A DNA stretch of 51,672 nucleotides, taken from the NCBI GenBank assembly GCA_003021975.1, contig PXRR01000005.1, forward strand, positions 45,670 to 97,341, in the 5' to 3' direction. This document shows positions 18,366-27,840 of the stretch, piece after piece; position 1 is the stretch's first letter, and every line of letters starts with the position of its first letter. The notes under the pieces are model-generated. The model had not been told where the DNA came from and did no database searches. It was given only the letters and a program-made list of their open reading frames with translations. The translations under genes were made by a program, and so were the position numbers. This DNA is from Halobacteriales archaeon QS_5_70_17. Its GTDB lineage: Archaea > Halobacteriota > Halobacteria > Halobacteriales > Haloarculaceae.

Positions 18366-19384
18366 ATGCCATACAGCGACGGACTCAGACAGCTCGCGAC
18401 GGTCGTCGAACTGCTCGAGGCAGCCGGGACAGACGTCGTCGACGCGCGGCCCTGCGAGGTCGCCGGCCACGGCGACCAGTTCCGCGTCGAACTCCGGCTC
18501 GACCTCCCGCTCGAATCGGACCTGTCGCTGCTCGCGGCCCCCGAGGACCGCTCCTCGACCGCGGCGGCGGCCGCGGATCGGGAAGCGGGAGGAACGGACG
18601 AGGGAGAGAACGACGCGGACGCGACACCGGTCGCGGCCGCGGAGGACCCTCCGGCTCCGACGACCGACGCCGCGACCGGGTCCGGCGGCGACTCTACCGG
18701 CGATGACTCCACAGACGAGAGCGACAGCGGCGAGCGCGTGCCGTGTCGCGCCCCGGGGTGCGATCGGGACTTCGCGGGCGAGCACGGCATGAAGATCCAC
18801 TTCAGCAAGATACACGTCGAGGACGGCGCCGACGGCCCGGCCTACCGCGATCCCGACCGACTCCGCGAGGCCTACGCGGCCACCGACGGGTTCGCCGCGA
18901 TGCGCGAGTACCTCGGCGCCGACGTCTCGACCGAGACGATCCGCCGCTACACTATCGAGCACGGCATTCACGACCGCGACCCCGCGCTCGACTCCGAGGA
19001 CTCCGGCGAGTCCGACGGGGCCGTGCCGGAGCCGCCGGCAGTCGACCGCGCGGCGCTCACACCGGCCGTCGAGCGCGCCCGCGGCGATCCGCCGACGGTC
19101 CCGGTCCCGGACGCCCCGCGGACCGCCCGCCGGAACTCGAGGAGGCGCTGCCTCCCGGGCTGACCGTCCCGGAACTCAAGGCGACGGTCCGGGAGGCCGA
19201 TACGCTCTACCAGGTCGCCGCCGAACTCGACCTCGACCGCGAGCGCGCGCGGGGGCTGCTTCGTGACCTCGACCTCCTCGATCTCGTCCACGGGCGCGTG
19301 TCGACAAAGCGCCGCCGCGACGAACTGAAATCGGAGATCGACCGCCGCCTCCAGCGAAACGTCGAGGGCGCCCTGTCCTCCTGA
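18366..19384 (+). pseudogene. C2H2 zinc-finger protein with C-terminal frameshift
   Basis: ATG 18366 opens a haloarchaeal zinc-finger protein. It has an N-terminal domain (about 1-58), an Asp/Glu/Ala-rich linker, then a classical finger with C127, C132, H145 and H150 (spacing C-x4-C-x12-H-x4-H), followed by a helical region (RLREAYAATDGFAAMREYLG, about 160-195). The frame becomes Arg-rich and stops at 19163. One base earlier the real C-terminus continues (PPELEEALPPGLTVPELKAT, then VAAELDLDRERARGLLRDLD) to TGA 19384. A single base lost near 19105-19130, at gccccgcgg, explains it. The restored protein is about 339 aa, a likely transcription factor. Confidence 0.75.
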
Positions 19385-19771
19385 CGACGGTCCCGAACCG
19401 ACGCGCTCTCTGCGCTGGCCTCCCGGCGTTCGCTCTCGGTCGAGCGACCGGCCCGCCGGCTCCGCCACCGCGACCGTCTCAGCCGCGAGGGCGACCTGTC
19501 GGTCGCCGGGAGTCGGCCGGACGTCCACTCGGTAGCCGTCGTCGCCGACACCGGCGGCGGTACTCCCGATTTCCTCCTGCTTGTCCTCGCCGGTACGGTC
19601 GCCTGTCTCGCTCGCTCGCAGCGGCGGTACGGCCGTCACAGCACCGACGGATCCGAAATACCCCGGGAGCGGGCGTCTCTGGACCGATCGACCGCTTGCG
19701 AGAACAGGCACAACAGGGTCACTCTCGTTGGGCGTTCTACGCAGTATGGCTAACCACCCGAGGGGAGAGCG
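19385..19771. other. Intergenic region before the molybdoenzyme
   Basis: About 390 bp with no gene I can defend. On the minus strand, codons around 19430-19580 look weakly coding (GYRVDVRPTPGDRQVALAAE) but have no clear start or family and run into the C2H2 gene. Near the right end, ttctacgcag at about 19735 could be a TATA-like box and cgaggggagagcg just before 19772 is a strong Shine-Dalgarno site for the oxidoreductase. Confidence 0.4.
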
Positions 19772-22700
19772 ATGAGTGGCGAACCGGTGTCTCTCAACCT
19801 CGATCGGCGGTCGTTCCTGAAGGCGAGCGCGCTCGCGGGTGCCGTCACGATCAGCGGCGCCGGCGCCGGGCAGGCGCTCGCCCAGGAGGGGGGCGACGAG
19901 GAGACTCCCGACGGAGCGCTCGGTACCGACACCGAGACGGTCAAGAGCGTCTGTAACTACTGCGCGGTGGGCTGTGGCTTCAAGGGCGAGCGGAAGGGCA
20001 ACGCTTTCGTCGGCCAGGAGCCCTGGCACGACAACCCGATCAACAACGGGTCGCTGTGCTCGAAGGGGGCCAGCATCTACGGGACCGAGCACTCCGAGCG
20101 GCGGCTCAAACACCCCCTGCGAAAGGAAGGCGGCGAGTGGAAGCGGATCTCCTGGGAGGAGGGCTACAACCAGATCGTCGAGGAGTTCGAGCGGATCTGG
20201 GAGGAGTACAGCCGCGACAGCATCTACTGGCTTGGGAGCGCCCACCACTCCAACGAGGAGGCCTACGCGCTCCGGAAGCTGCTGGCGTTCCTGGGGACGA
20301 ACAACGTCGACCACCAGGCGCGGATCTGTCACTCGCCGACCGTCGCCGGCCTCGCGAACACGTGGGGCTACGGCGCGATGACGAACACGATCAACGACTA
20401 CCGCAACTTCGACCTGAACCTCATCATCGGGCAGAACCCCGCCGAGGCCCACCCCATCGCGATGCAGCACATCCTCGAAGGGCAAAAGCGCGGCGGGACG
20501 ATCATCAACGTCGAGCCGCGGTTCACGAAGACCTCCGCGCACGCCGACGAGTACCACCGACTCCGCTCCGGGACCGACACGGCGTTCATCCTCGGGCTGA
20601 TCCGTTATCTCGACGAGCAGGGCGAACTCGACACGGAGACGATCGAGAAGCGAGTTCAGGGGTGGCCCGACCTGCGGGAGCAACTGCAGGACTACGACCT
20701 GGAGACCGTCGCGGATATCACGTGGGTCGACAAGGAAAAGATCGAGCATATCGGCGATCTGATCATCGAGAACAAGCCCAACGTTCACATCGAGTGGGCG
20801 ATGGGCGGCACCCAGCACAACAACGGCACCCAGAACATCCGCTCGTTCGCCCTGTCGGCGCTGGCCAGCGGCGGCATCGGCCGTGCGGGCGGCGGAATGC
20901 AGGTGATGCGGGGCCACGCCAACATCCAGGGGACGACCGACCTCGGTCCGAACCCGCACATCCTCCCGGGCTACTACGGGGTCAACAGCACCACCTCCTG
21001 GAAGCACTTCGCGAACGTCTGGACGAAGAGCCCCTTCACCAGCGGCTCCGTCACGTACGACGAACTGTTCGAGCGGTTCGACGAACTGCCCGAGGACCTG
21101 TTCGAGCAGGTGCAACAGGGCGGCTCCGGGACGCTCATCGGCGACGAGCAGTCGAAAGACGACGACCGGTCGATGATGTTCCGGACCGGCATGACCGTCA
21201 CCCGCTGGTACGAGGGGGCCCTCGACCAGGACGACCGCCTCGTCGACTCGACGCTCTACCAGCCCGACAAGATCAAGGCGGCGGTGGTACAGGGCCACTC
21301 CCTGAACTCCATCACCGAGATGGACCGGCTGAAGAAGGCCATGGAGGAACTCGACCTGCTGGTCGTCATCGACGTCTTCCCGTCGCTCGCGAGCGTCCTG
21401 GCCGACCGGGACGACGGCGTCATCCTGCTTCCCGCGGCGAGTCCGTACGAACACGCCGGGTCGGTGACGAACTCCCACCGCTCGGTCCAGTGGAAGGACA
21501 CGATCAAGCCTCCCTCCCACAACGCGAAACCCGACCTCCAGATCATCCAGGAGTTCGCCGAGAAGTTCGGCTTCGGCGAGCACTTCGACTGGGGGGAGGG
21601 CGAGGACATCCACGCGGGGAAGAGCAGCTACGAGGACGCGCTCCGGGAGATCAACCTCGGCGTGCGCACCATCGGCTACCAGCAGTCCCCCGAGCGCCTC
21701 CAGCAGCACAAGGAACACGACGAGACGTTCAGCACGGAGGACCTGGAGGCGAAGTCCGGGCCGGTCGAGGGCGACTACTGGTCGCTCCCCTGGCCGTGCT
21801 GGGGGAAGGGCCACCCCGGGACGCCCATCCTCTGGCGCGACAACATGGACCCCCAGGAGGGCGGGTTCGACTTCCGCGCCCGCTGGGGGACGAAAGCGCC
21901 CAGCCCGGACAACTGGGACCGGAAGCGCGAGGAGCAGGGCTACCCCAGCGAGGAGTACCCGCTGTCCGCGACCTACGAGCAGCAGGGGGAAGCGGGGCTG
22001 AACATGCTCCGTGACGCCTACAACCCCGACTGGTCGAACGGCCCCGTCCGGGGCGTACCGGAGTATCCGGGGTTCTCGACGACGCTCCCCGACAACCCCG
22101 AGGAGCCGACCCAACTGTCCGAGCCTTACCGCTTCGCGCTGAGTCCGGACCACTCGGTGACCGACGCCGCGAGAGCCCACCAGCAGGCCGGCAACGACTT
22201 CAACCACGGCCTCACGATGGCTGACTACCAGCAGTACGACTACAAGCAGCCCGACCCGCCGACTGGACGGGGTCGGGCGCGCGCAGTCGCGTGGAACTTC
22301 TTCGACCCCCTCCCGGTCCACACCGAACCCATCGAGAGCCCGCGACCGGACCTCGTCGAGGAGTGGCCCGCCTCCGGCAAGCAGACGAACCACTACCGCC
22401 TCGACCTGAACAACCGGACCGTCCAGAAGCAGGCGACCCAGTTGGCCCAAGACCAGGGCTTCGAGACGATCATGACGACGGGGCGGCAGGTCGAACACCA
22501 GGGCGGCGGCTCGGAGACCCGGTCGAACTACTTCACGGCCGACCTCCAGCCGCACATGTACGCCGAGATCTCCCCGAAGATGGCCGAGGACAAGGGGATC
22601 GACGGCGGCAACCTGGTCGTGGTCGAAACCACGAACCGCGGGTCGATCCTCGTGAAAGCCCGCGTGACGAACCGCGTGGACGAACGAGAGGTGTTCCTCC

Positions 22701-22987
22701 CCTTCCACTGGGGCGGCGTCTACAAGGGCAAGAGCATCATCGACCGCTACCCCGAGGGCACCGCCCCGCTGGCGATCGGTGACAGCGTCAACATCATCAC
22801 CGCGCCCGGCTACGACACCGAGACCCAGATGCAGGAGACCAAACCCTCGCTGGTCCGCGTCCGGAAGGCCACCCGCGAGATCATGGAGGACCTGAACATG
22901 GACCCCGACATCACCTTCCCGCAGGACGAGGCGGGGCTCGGCCAGCAGAAGGACTACGACGTCCGGGACCACCAGACGACCCGGTGA
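19772..22987 (+). CDS. Tat-exported molybdopterin oxidoreductase, formate dehydrogenase alpha-like
   Basis: A 1071-aa molybdenum/tungsten bis-MGD enzyme of the formate dehydrogenase alpha family. The N-terminus is a twin-arginine signal (LDRRSFLKASALAGAVTISG), so it is probably exported folded. A 4Fe-4S motif follows (C61, C64, C68, C96, with K98). The active-site region reads HQARICHSPTVAGLANTWGY, with Cys186-His187 where formate dehydrogenases have Cys or selenocysteine followed by His. The molybdopterin-binding C-terminus includes FLPFHWGGVYKGKS. It is longer than typical FdhA (about 700-980 aa). The extra stretch around residues 630-830 lies before the C-terminal domain. No beta (4Fe-4S) or gamma (cytochrome) subunit gene lies beside it. 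Formate is the likely but unproven substrate. Confidence 0.85.
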   Translation: MSGEPVSLNLDRRSFLKASALAGAVTISGAGAGQALAQEGGDEETPDGALGTDTETVKSVCNYCAVGCGFKGERKGNAFVGQEPWHDNPINNGSLCSKGASIYGTEHSERRLKHPLRKEGGEWKRISWEEGYNQIVEEFERIWEEYSRDSIYWLGSAHHSNEEAYALRKLLAFLGTNNVDHQARICHSPTVAGLANTWGYGAMTNTINDYRNFDLNLIIGQNPAEAHPIAMQHILEGQKRGGTIINVEPRFTKTSAHADEYHRLRSGTDTAFILGLIRYLDEQGELDTETIEKRVQGWPDLREQLQDYDLETVADITWVDKEKIEHIGDLIIENKPNVHIEWAMGGTQHNNGTQNIRSFALSALASGGIGRAGGGMQVMRGHANIQGTTDLGPNPHILPGYYGVNSTTSWKHFANVWTKSPFTSGSVTYDELFERFDELPEDLFEQVQQGGSGTLIGDEQSKDDDRSMMFRTGMTVTRWYEGALDQDDRLVDSTLYQPDKIKAAVVQGHSLNSITEMDRLKKAMEELDLLVVIDVFPSLASVLADRDDGVILLPAASPYEHAGSVTNSHRSVQWKDTIKPPSHNAKPDLQIIQEFAEKFGFGEHFDWGEGEDIHAGKSSYEDALREINLGVRTIGYQQSPERLQQHKEHDETFSTEDLEAKSGPVEGDYWSLPWPCWGKGHPGTPILWRDNMDPQEGGFDFRARWGTKAPSPDNWDRKREEQGYPSEEYPLSATYEQQGEAGLNMLRDAYNPDWSNGPVRGVPEYPGFSTTLPDNPEEPTQLSEPYRFALSPDHSVTDAARAHQQAGNDFNHGLTMADYQQYDYKQPDPPTGRGRARAVAWNFFDPLPVHTEPIESPRPDLVEEWPASGKQTNHYRLDLNNRTVQKQATQLAQDQGFETIMTTGRQVEHQGGGSETRSNYFTADLQPHMYAEISPKMAEDKGIDGGNLVVVETTNRGSILVKARVTNRVDEREVFLPFHWGGVYKGKSIIDRYPEGTAPLAIGDSVNIITAPGYDTETQMQETKPSLVRVRKATREIMEDLNMDPDITFPQDEAGLGQQKDYDVRDHQTTR

Positions 22988-23269
22988 ACTGACGGCGGTC
23001 GCCGGATGGGCGACCGTTCCGTCGTGTCGTCTCGGACCGGCGGCGCGTTCAGCGCCTCGGGCGTCCCGAGGACGCGACTCCAGTAGGAGTATCGACCGTC
23101 GGCGACGGACTCGATGCGCACCCGAGGCGCGCTTCGGTCACCGCCGGGCGACCGGTGTTCGCCTCGGTCTCGCGCGGCCGAGGCGGTCCGGGCTCTCGCG
23201 ACGACCGCCCGCCGACCGCTCGGAGAGCGCGCCGAGCGGTCCGAGACGGTCACCGGAAGCGGTGGCCGC
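22988..23269. other. Intergenic region with a weak minus-strand ORF
   Basis: Convergent gap. On the minus strand, a GTG at 23121 opens a short coding-like run (MRIESVADGRYSYWSRVLGT...) that continues to a stop at 22954, inside the end of the oxidoreductase gene (55 aa). The first 30 residues look protein-like and the rest does not. It may be the tail of a decayed gene. I see nothing else here. Confidence 0.25.
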
Positions 23270-23791
23270 TCACAGCAGCAGGTCCCGCGTGGCGAAGTAC
23301 TCGAAGACCAGTCCGAGCCCGAAGCCGTACAGCCAGTGGGCCAGCAGGGTGATCCCGGCGTACAGCGCGATGGTCCGCTGGGTGGCGAGCGGGGGGAGCG
23401 CCTCCGAGAACGCGAGGACGAACCCCGTCCAGAGGACGGTCCCGAACGACATCCCCCGGCGGGAGAGCGTCGCGCCGGGGAGATACCGCTCGACGGAGGC
23501 GAACAGCAGCGGCCACGCCGTCATCCCCCCGGCGAGGAAGATGAAGTAGCCGATCGCCGACAGCGTCGACTGGGGGAACAGCTCGTCGAGTTCGATCAGT
23601 TCCGCGATGGAGGCGAACGCCCCGAGGTCGAACACGCCGATCGCCTGGCCGATCATGAGGGCGACGGTCATCAGCGCGGTTCCCACGAACCCGCCGGCGG
23701 CGCCGATCAGTCCCCCGCCGATGATCGCGATCACGTCGTCGCGGGCCGTCGGTGGCTCGACCGCGCCGCGTTCCTCTTCGTCGGTGGACAT
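23270..23791 (-). CDS. Four-helix membrane protein, possibly DUF6789-like
   Basis: A 173-aa integral membrane protein. A short acidic N-terminus (MSTDEEERGAVEPPTARDD) is followed by hydrophobic segments at about 20-48, 80-103, 118-138 and 145-168. The Gly-rich first helix (IAIIGGGLIGAAGGFVGTAL) resembles haloarchaeal proteins annotated DUF6789; I am moderately sure. No catalytic residues. ATG 23791 is chosen because the upstream frame is the shadow of the helicase gene. It is 98 bp downstream of the helicase-nuclease on the same strand. Confidence 0.7.
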   Translation of the reverse strand: MSTDEEERGAVEPPTARDDVIAIIGGGLIGAAGGFVGTALMTVALMIGQAIGVFDLGAFASIAELIELDELFPQSTLSAIGYFIFLAGGMTAWPLLFASVERYLPGATLSRRGMSFGTVLWTGFVLAFSEALPPLATQRTIALYAGITLLAHWLYGFGLGLVFEYFATRDLLL

Positions 23792-23889
23792 ACTTCCCGT
23801 GAGGGGGGGTGGTGACAAAAAGCCGCACCCTCTCGACGCGCCGGCGGTCAGACCACCGGTCTCCCGGCGGGATCCGGACGGACCTGAAC

Positions 23890-26691
23890 CTACTCCCGGC
23901 GCGCCCACGCCAGCATCCGGGCGTAGAAGGGGTCCCCCGACAGCGCCTCGGTGTCTCCGACCAGGCAGAGCGCGCGCTTCGCGCGGGTCAACGCCACGTT
24001 GATCCGGCGGTGGTCCTCGAAGATCGGTCCCCCGAGGTCGCCGGTCGCGACCAGCGAGAGGACGATCACTTCCTCGGCCGCCCCCTGGAACCGGTCGACG
24101 GTGTCGACGGTCACGCACTCGGGGACGCGCTTCCCGATCTCGGCGACCTGCGCCCGGAACGGCGCGATCACGCCGACGTCGTCGGGGCGGAGGCCGGCCT
24201 CGAGATACGACGCGACGACCTCGGCCACCCGGTCGGCCTCCGCCCGATTGGTGTTGCCGACCTGCCGACCGCCGGGGTCGACGAACGTCACGGGGTCGCG
24301 AAGCTCCGCGGGCAGGGCGCCGGGGTCGACGCCCGGCAGGTCGGCGAGTCCGCGAGCGGCCACCTCGCCGGTCGCGGGGCGGAGGCGGCCGCCGTAGAAC
24401 TCCTCGGAGGCGAAATACTGGATACGCTGGCCCATGCGGTACTGCCGGTCGAGCAACACGGCGGCGTCGGGGTAGCGCTCGACGAGGCGCTCGAACAGCG
24501 ACTCCCGGAGGTCGTTCTCGGCCCTGACGACCGGCGGGAGCTGCTGGTGGTCGCCGACGAGGACGAACCGGTCGGCGAGGTTGATCGCGGCCAGCGTCGC
24601 CGGCTCGGTGAGCTGTCCGGCCTCGTCGACGACCGCGACGTCGAACTCCGACTCGCGCATCACCCGCGAGCCGCACGAGGCGGTCGTCGCCGCGACGACC
24701 GGCGCCTCGGCGAGTTCGCGGCGCCGGTCGCCGGGGTCGCCCCGACGCTCCAGGCGGTACTCCGAGAGGTCCTCCGCGACGCCGGATTCGGTGCCCACCC
24801 GCACGAAGTCCTCGAACCCCTGCTCGCGCAGCGCCGCCAGCGCGTTGTCGACCGCGCGGTTCGTGAACGCCGACAGGAGCACCCGGTCCCCGCGCTCGAC
24901 GAGCGCGCGGACCGTCCGCGCGAGCGTGTAGGTCTTGCCCGTTCCGGGCGGCCCCTGGACGAGCGCGCAGTCCTCGGCGGTCACGGCGAGGCGGACCGCG
25001 CGGTCCTGCGCCGCGTTGTTGCCGATGAACGTCTCGCCGTCGTGGGACCGGAACTCCGGTTCGCTCCGCCCGAACAGGACGTCCTTTCGGTCGTCGTCGC
25101 CCTTGAGGACGGCGTCGTGGAGCGCGGTCAGCATCCGATCGACCGACAGCTCCGAGGGGTAGACGTCGAGCCGGCGGAGTTCGACGGGCTCGTCGGCCGT
25201 GACGACGATCTCGTCGCCGAGCCGTTCGACCCGCGCGAGTTCGGCCGTCCCGCGGGTGGGGTGGCCGTCGCTCGCGAGGACGACGTCGCCCTCGCGGATC
25301 TTCGAGACGGCGCCGGTCCCGCGGGCTCGAAGCTCCCAGCGGCCCCCCTCGCGGCGCCGGCGACCGACCGGTTCGAGGTCGATCAGCGCGCGGTCGTCGT
25401 CGGCCCGCTCTTCGGGGGTCTGCTCCCAGAGTTTGACGTACTCGCGGTGGACCTCCCGGCGCTCCTCCTCGATCGCCCGGTAGAACCGATCGAAGTACTC
25501 GCGTTCCCCCTCGGGGACCGGTCGCCCGATCCGTCCGGCCTTCGACTCCTGGTCGAGGCGCCCCGAGACGACCATGCAGGTGTCCTGCTCGAAGCAGTAC
25601 TCGCAGGTCGCGTCGGCCTCGTACCCCGTCGGGACGTCCCCCCGGACCTCCGTCGCCGCGATGGCGTTGCGCTGCCGGAGGACGTACTCCAGCAGGCCGC
25701 GTCCGATCGAGAAGTCCTTCGCCGGCGTCAGGTCGCCGGTCTCCTCGCTGCGGTCGAGCGCGCTGTTTTTCGTGTAGAGGAGCGTCCCGGTGTCGGGGTA
25801 GGCGTCGCCGCCCGCGCTCCCGGTCCCGCTCTCTCCGTCGCCGGTCGCTCCGCCGTCGGTCGCGGCCGAGTCGCTCGCCGCCCCGCCGTCGCCCAGCAGG
25901 AGCGCGTAGCAGGCCGCCTGCACCTTGTCCTGGAAGCGGGGGTCGCGCTTGAGGTTCTTGCCTGTCTTCAGTTCGACGGGCGTCCCCCGGCGGACGGCGT
26001 CGGCCCGGCCCTTCAGCCCGAAGCGCTCGCCGATGAGCGTCCGCTCGGAGCGCCACTCCCCCTCGTCGGGGGCGAAGGCGCCGCCGTCGGCGTCCGCGCT
26101 CGCGCCCTCGGCGGACCCGCCGTCCCCGCCGGGCAGGGTCCCCTGGGCCAGCCACCCCTCGACGGCGCGGGCGTTCTCGCGGACGTCGCCGACCACCTCG
26201 TCGGCCTCGCGGCCCAGCAGTCCGAGTTCCAGTCCGGCGTCGGCGACGCGGTCCTCGATGGAGTCGGTCAGGTCTCGGCCCCGCAGCAGGTCGCCGAACA
26301 CCTCGTGGACGAGCGTCCCCTTCACCACGGGGTAGTTCAGCGGGACCCCCGAGAGCTTGTTCAGGTAGTACATCCGCGGGCACTGCACCCACGAGCGGAC
26401 GTCGGTCACGTCGACGAGGTAGGTGGGTTCGACGACGACGAACGACTCGCCGCCGGTCGCGTACTGGGGCTCGCCGTTCCACTCGCGCTCCTCGGGGGCG
26501 ATGACCAGCAGTTCCATCCCCGGTTCGAGTTCCGCCGCGGTCTCGGTCCACTTCCCCCACAGCGTCACCGTCACCGGGTCGGCCCGCCCGCGCTCGGGGC
26601 GGAGAACGACCTCCGCCAGGTCGCGTTCGCCGTGGCGCGTGCTGACGGTCTTCGGGTCGCCGACCTCGACGACGGGGCCGCGGAGAGTCAC
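23890..26691 (-). CDS. Dna2-like PD-(D/E)XK nuclease fused to SF1 helicase
   Basis: A 933-aa helicase-nuclease. The N-terminal Cas4/RecB-like nuclease has the Fe-S cysteines of the Dna2/AddB/Cas4 type: C104 in SWVQCPRMYYLNKL and the cluster CEYCFEQDTC much later. Its metal-site motifs are GTLVHEVFGDLL and the catalytic PVELKTGK. The C-terminal superfamily 1 (UPF1/Dna2) helicase has Walker A VQGPPGTGKTYTLAR, Walker B VAVVDEAGQLTEP, GDHQQLPPV, LDRQYRM, VDTVDRFQG and RINVALTRAK. Probable role in end resection or flap processing. It starts at GTG 26691. Low-complexity Gly/Asp/Ala spacers interrupt the nuclease domain, as is common in haloarchaea. Confidence 0.9.
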   Translation of the reverse strand: MTLRGPVVEVGDPKTVSTRHGERDLAEVVLRPERGRADPVTVTLWGKWTETAAELEPGMELLVIAPEEREWNGEPQYATGGESFVVVEPTYLVDVTDVRSWVQCPRMYYLNKLSGVPLNYPVVKGTLVHEVFGDLLRGRDLTDSIEDRVADAGLELGLLGREADEVVGDVRENARAVEGWLAQGTLPGGDGGSAEGASADADGGAFAPDEGEWRSERTLIGERFGLKGRADAVRRGTPVELKTGKNLKRDPRFQDKVQAACYALLLGDGGAASDSAATDGGATGDGESGTGSAGGDAYPDTGTLLYTKNSALDRSEETGDLTPAKDFSIGRGLLEYVLRQRNAIAATEVRGDVPTGYEADATCEYCFEQDTCMVVSGRLDQESKAGRIGRPVPEGEREYFDRFYRAIEEERREVHREYVKLWEQTPEERADDDRALIDLEPVGRRRREGGRWELRARGTGAVSKIREGDVVLASDGHPTRGTAELARVERLGDEIVVTADEPVELRRLDVYPSELSVDRMLTALHDAVLKGDDDRKDVLFGRSEPEFRSHDGETFIGNNAAQDRAVRLAVTAEDCALVQGPPGTGKTYTLARTVRALVERGDRVLLSAFTNRAVDNALAALREQGFEDFVRVGTESGVAEDLSEYRLERRGDPGDRRRELAEAPVVAATTASCGSRVMRESEFDVAVVDEAGQLTEPATLAAINLADRFVLVGDHQQLPPVVRAENDLRESLFERLVERYPDAAVLLDRQYRMGQRIQYFASEEFYGGRLRPATGEVAARGLADLPGVDPGALPAELRDPVTFVDPGGRQVGNTNRAEADRVAEVVASYLEAGLRPDDVGVIAPFRAQVAEIGKRVPECVTVDTVDRFQGAAEEVIVLSLVATGDLGGPIFEDHRRINVALTRAKRALCLVGDTEALSGDPFYARMLAWARRE

Positions 26692-26948
26692 ACCGCTACT
26701 GGACGCGCCGGCGGAAAAGAGGGTGTCGGTCCCCGAACTTCAAGTGGGAGGATGAGACCACCGAGCGCGTGCGCTGACGGTCGCCGCGGGACGGTTCGCG
26801 GGGGGCGACCCCGAACCCGCGCGCTCGGCGCGGTCGTGCGACGCGCCGTCCCGCGACAGCGGATGCGTCGCCTGCCCGCCCCGCCGAGCGAACGCGGCCC
26901 AGTCCCCGCGCTCTCTCGAGCGTCGCCCCGATTCGGATCCGTCGCCGG

Positions 26949-27719
26949 TCACTCGAAGTCGGGGTCGCGGTTCTCGACGAACGCCTCCATCCCCTCGCGC
27001 TGGTCGTGGGTCCCGAACAGCCCCGACCAGAGGCGCCGCTCGTAGGCCAGCCCCGCCGACAGGTGGCTCTCGTGGACCTGGTTGAGCGCCTCCTTCGCGG
27101 ACCGGAGGGCGAAGGCGGGCTTCTCGGCGAGGTCCTCGGCCATCTCGGCGACGTGGCCGTCCAGCTCCGACTGCGCGACGACCTTTCCGACCAGTCCGAG
27201 TCGCTGGGCGTCCTCGGCGTCGACGCGCTCGCCGAAGAAGACCATCCGGCGGGCGGTCGCGTCGCCGACGATCCGGGAGAGCCGCTGGGTGCCGCCCCAG
27301 CCGGGGACGATCCCGAGGTCGACCTCGGTCTGGCCGATGACGGCGTTCTGGCTCGCCACCCGGAGGTCGGAGGCCAGCGCCAGTTCGCACCCGCCGCCGA
27401 AGGCGTAGCCGTTGATCGCCGCGATCACCGGCCCCGGGAACGACTCGACGGCGTCGGTGACGCGATGGCCCAGTTCCGCGTAGTCCTGGGCCTCCGCCAC
27501 GGAGAGTTCGGACATGTAGGCGATGTCCGCGCCGCCGACGAACGCCCGGTCGCCGGCGCCGGTGAGCACGAGCACCTGCGCGTCGGCGGCCTCCTCGAGC
27601 GCCTCGAGCAGCGCCTCCAGCACCTCGGTGTTGAGCGCGTTCATCGCGTCGGGGCGGTCGACGGTGATGGTCGCCACGTCGCCGTCGCGGTCCAGCCGGA
27701 TCGTGTCGGAATCGGGCAT
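26949..27719 (-). CDS. Enoyl-CoA hydratase/isomerase family protein
   Basis: A 256-aa crotonase-fold enzyme that adds water across 2-enoyl-CoA in beta-oxidation or a related route. The oxyanion-hole segments RAFVGGADIAYM and INGYAFGGGCELALASD are intact, and both catalytic glutamates are present (E112 in GGCELA and E132 in GQTEVDLGIVPGWGG), which supports hydratase activity. I start at ATG 27719. The GTG at 27737 would add six residues and sits closer to the TATA-like ggcttaacc. Divergent from the gene at 27841. Confidence 0.9.
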   Translation of the reverse strand: MPDSDTIRLDRDGDVATITVDRPDAMNALNTEVLEALLEALEEAADAQVLVLTGAGDRAFVGGADIAYMSELSVAEAQDYAELGHRVTDAVESFPGPVIAAINGYAFGGGCELALASDLRVASQNAVIGQTEVDLGIVPGWGGTQRLSRIVGDATARRMVFFGERVDAEDAQRLGLVGKVVAQSELDGHVAEMAEDLAEKPAFALRSAKEALNQVHESHLSAGLAYERRLWSGLFGTHDQREGMEAFVENRDPDFE

Positions 27720-27840
27720 GGGCGCTTCGACGGTCACTGGGAGGTTAAGCCTGCCCCCGGCGGTCCGGTCCGTCGCCCGTCTTCGATCCCGTCCCGTCCG
27801 GTACGTTCATGCGCGCTCCGTCCGTACCGACAGGTCAACG

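Noticed and set aside
19430-19580. Minus-strand coding-like stretch (GYRVDVRPTPGDRQVALAAE) between the C2H2 gene and the molybdoenzyme
   Set aside because: No start, no stop at a sensible place and no recognised family. Kept only as a note in the intergenic entry.
18968-22972. Very long minus-strand ORF (1334 codons)
   Set aside because: Antisense shadow of the molybdoenzyme and C2H2 genes. Composition is Val/Leu/Arg/Gly-rich and has no domain, as expected from the GC-rich complementary frame.
17358-22987. Regulator, C2H2 protein and molybdoenzyme as one operon
   Set aside because: Gaps of about 190 and 390 bp with separate promoter-like or ribosome-binding elements argue against a single transcript.
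23890-26691. Cas4-like nuclease domain as a sign of a CRISPR-Cas or defence locus
   Set aside because: The nuclease is fused to an SF1 helicase as in Dna2-like housekeeping proteins, and there is no repeat array, Cas1/Cas2 or other defence gene nearby.
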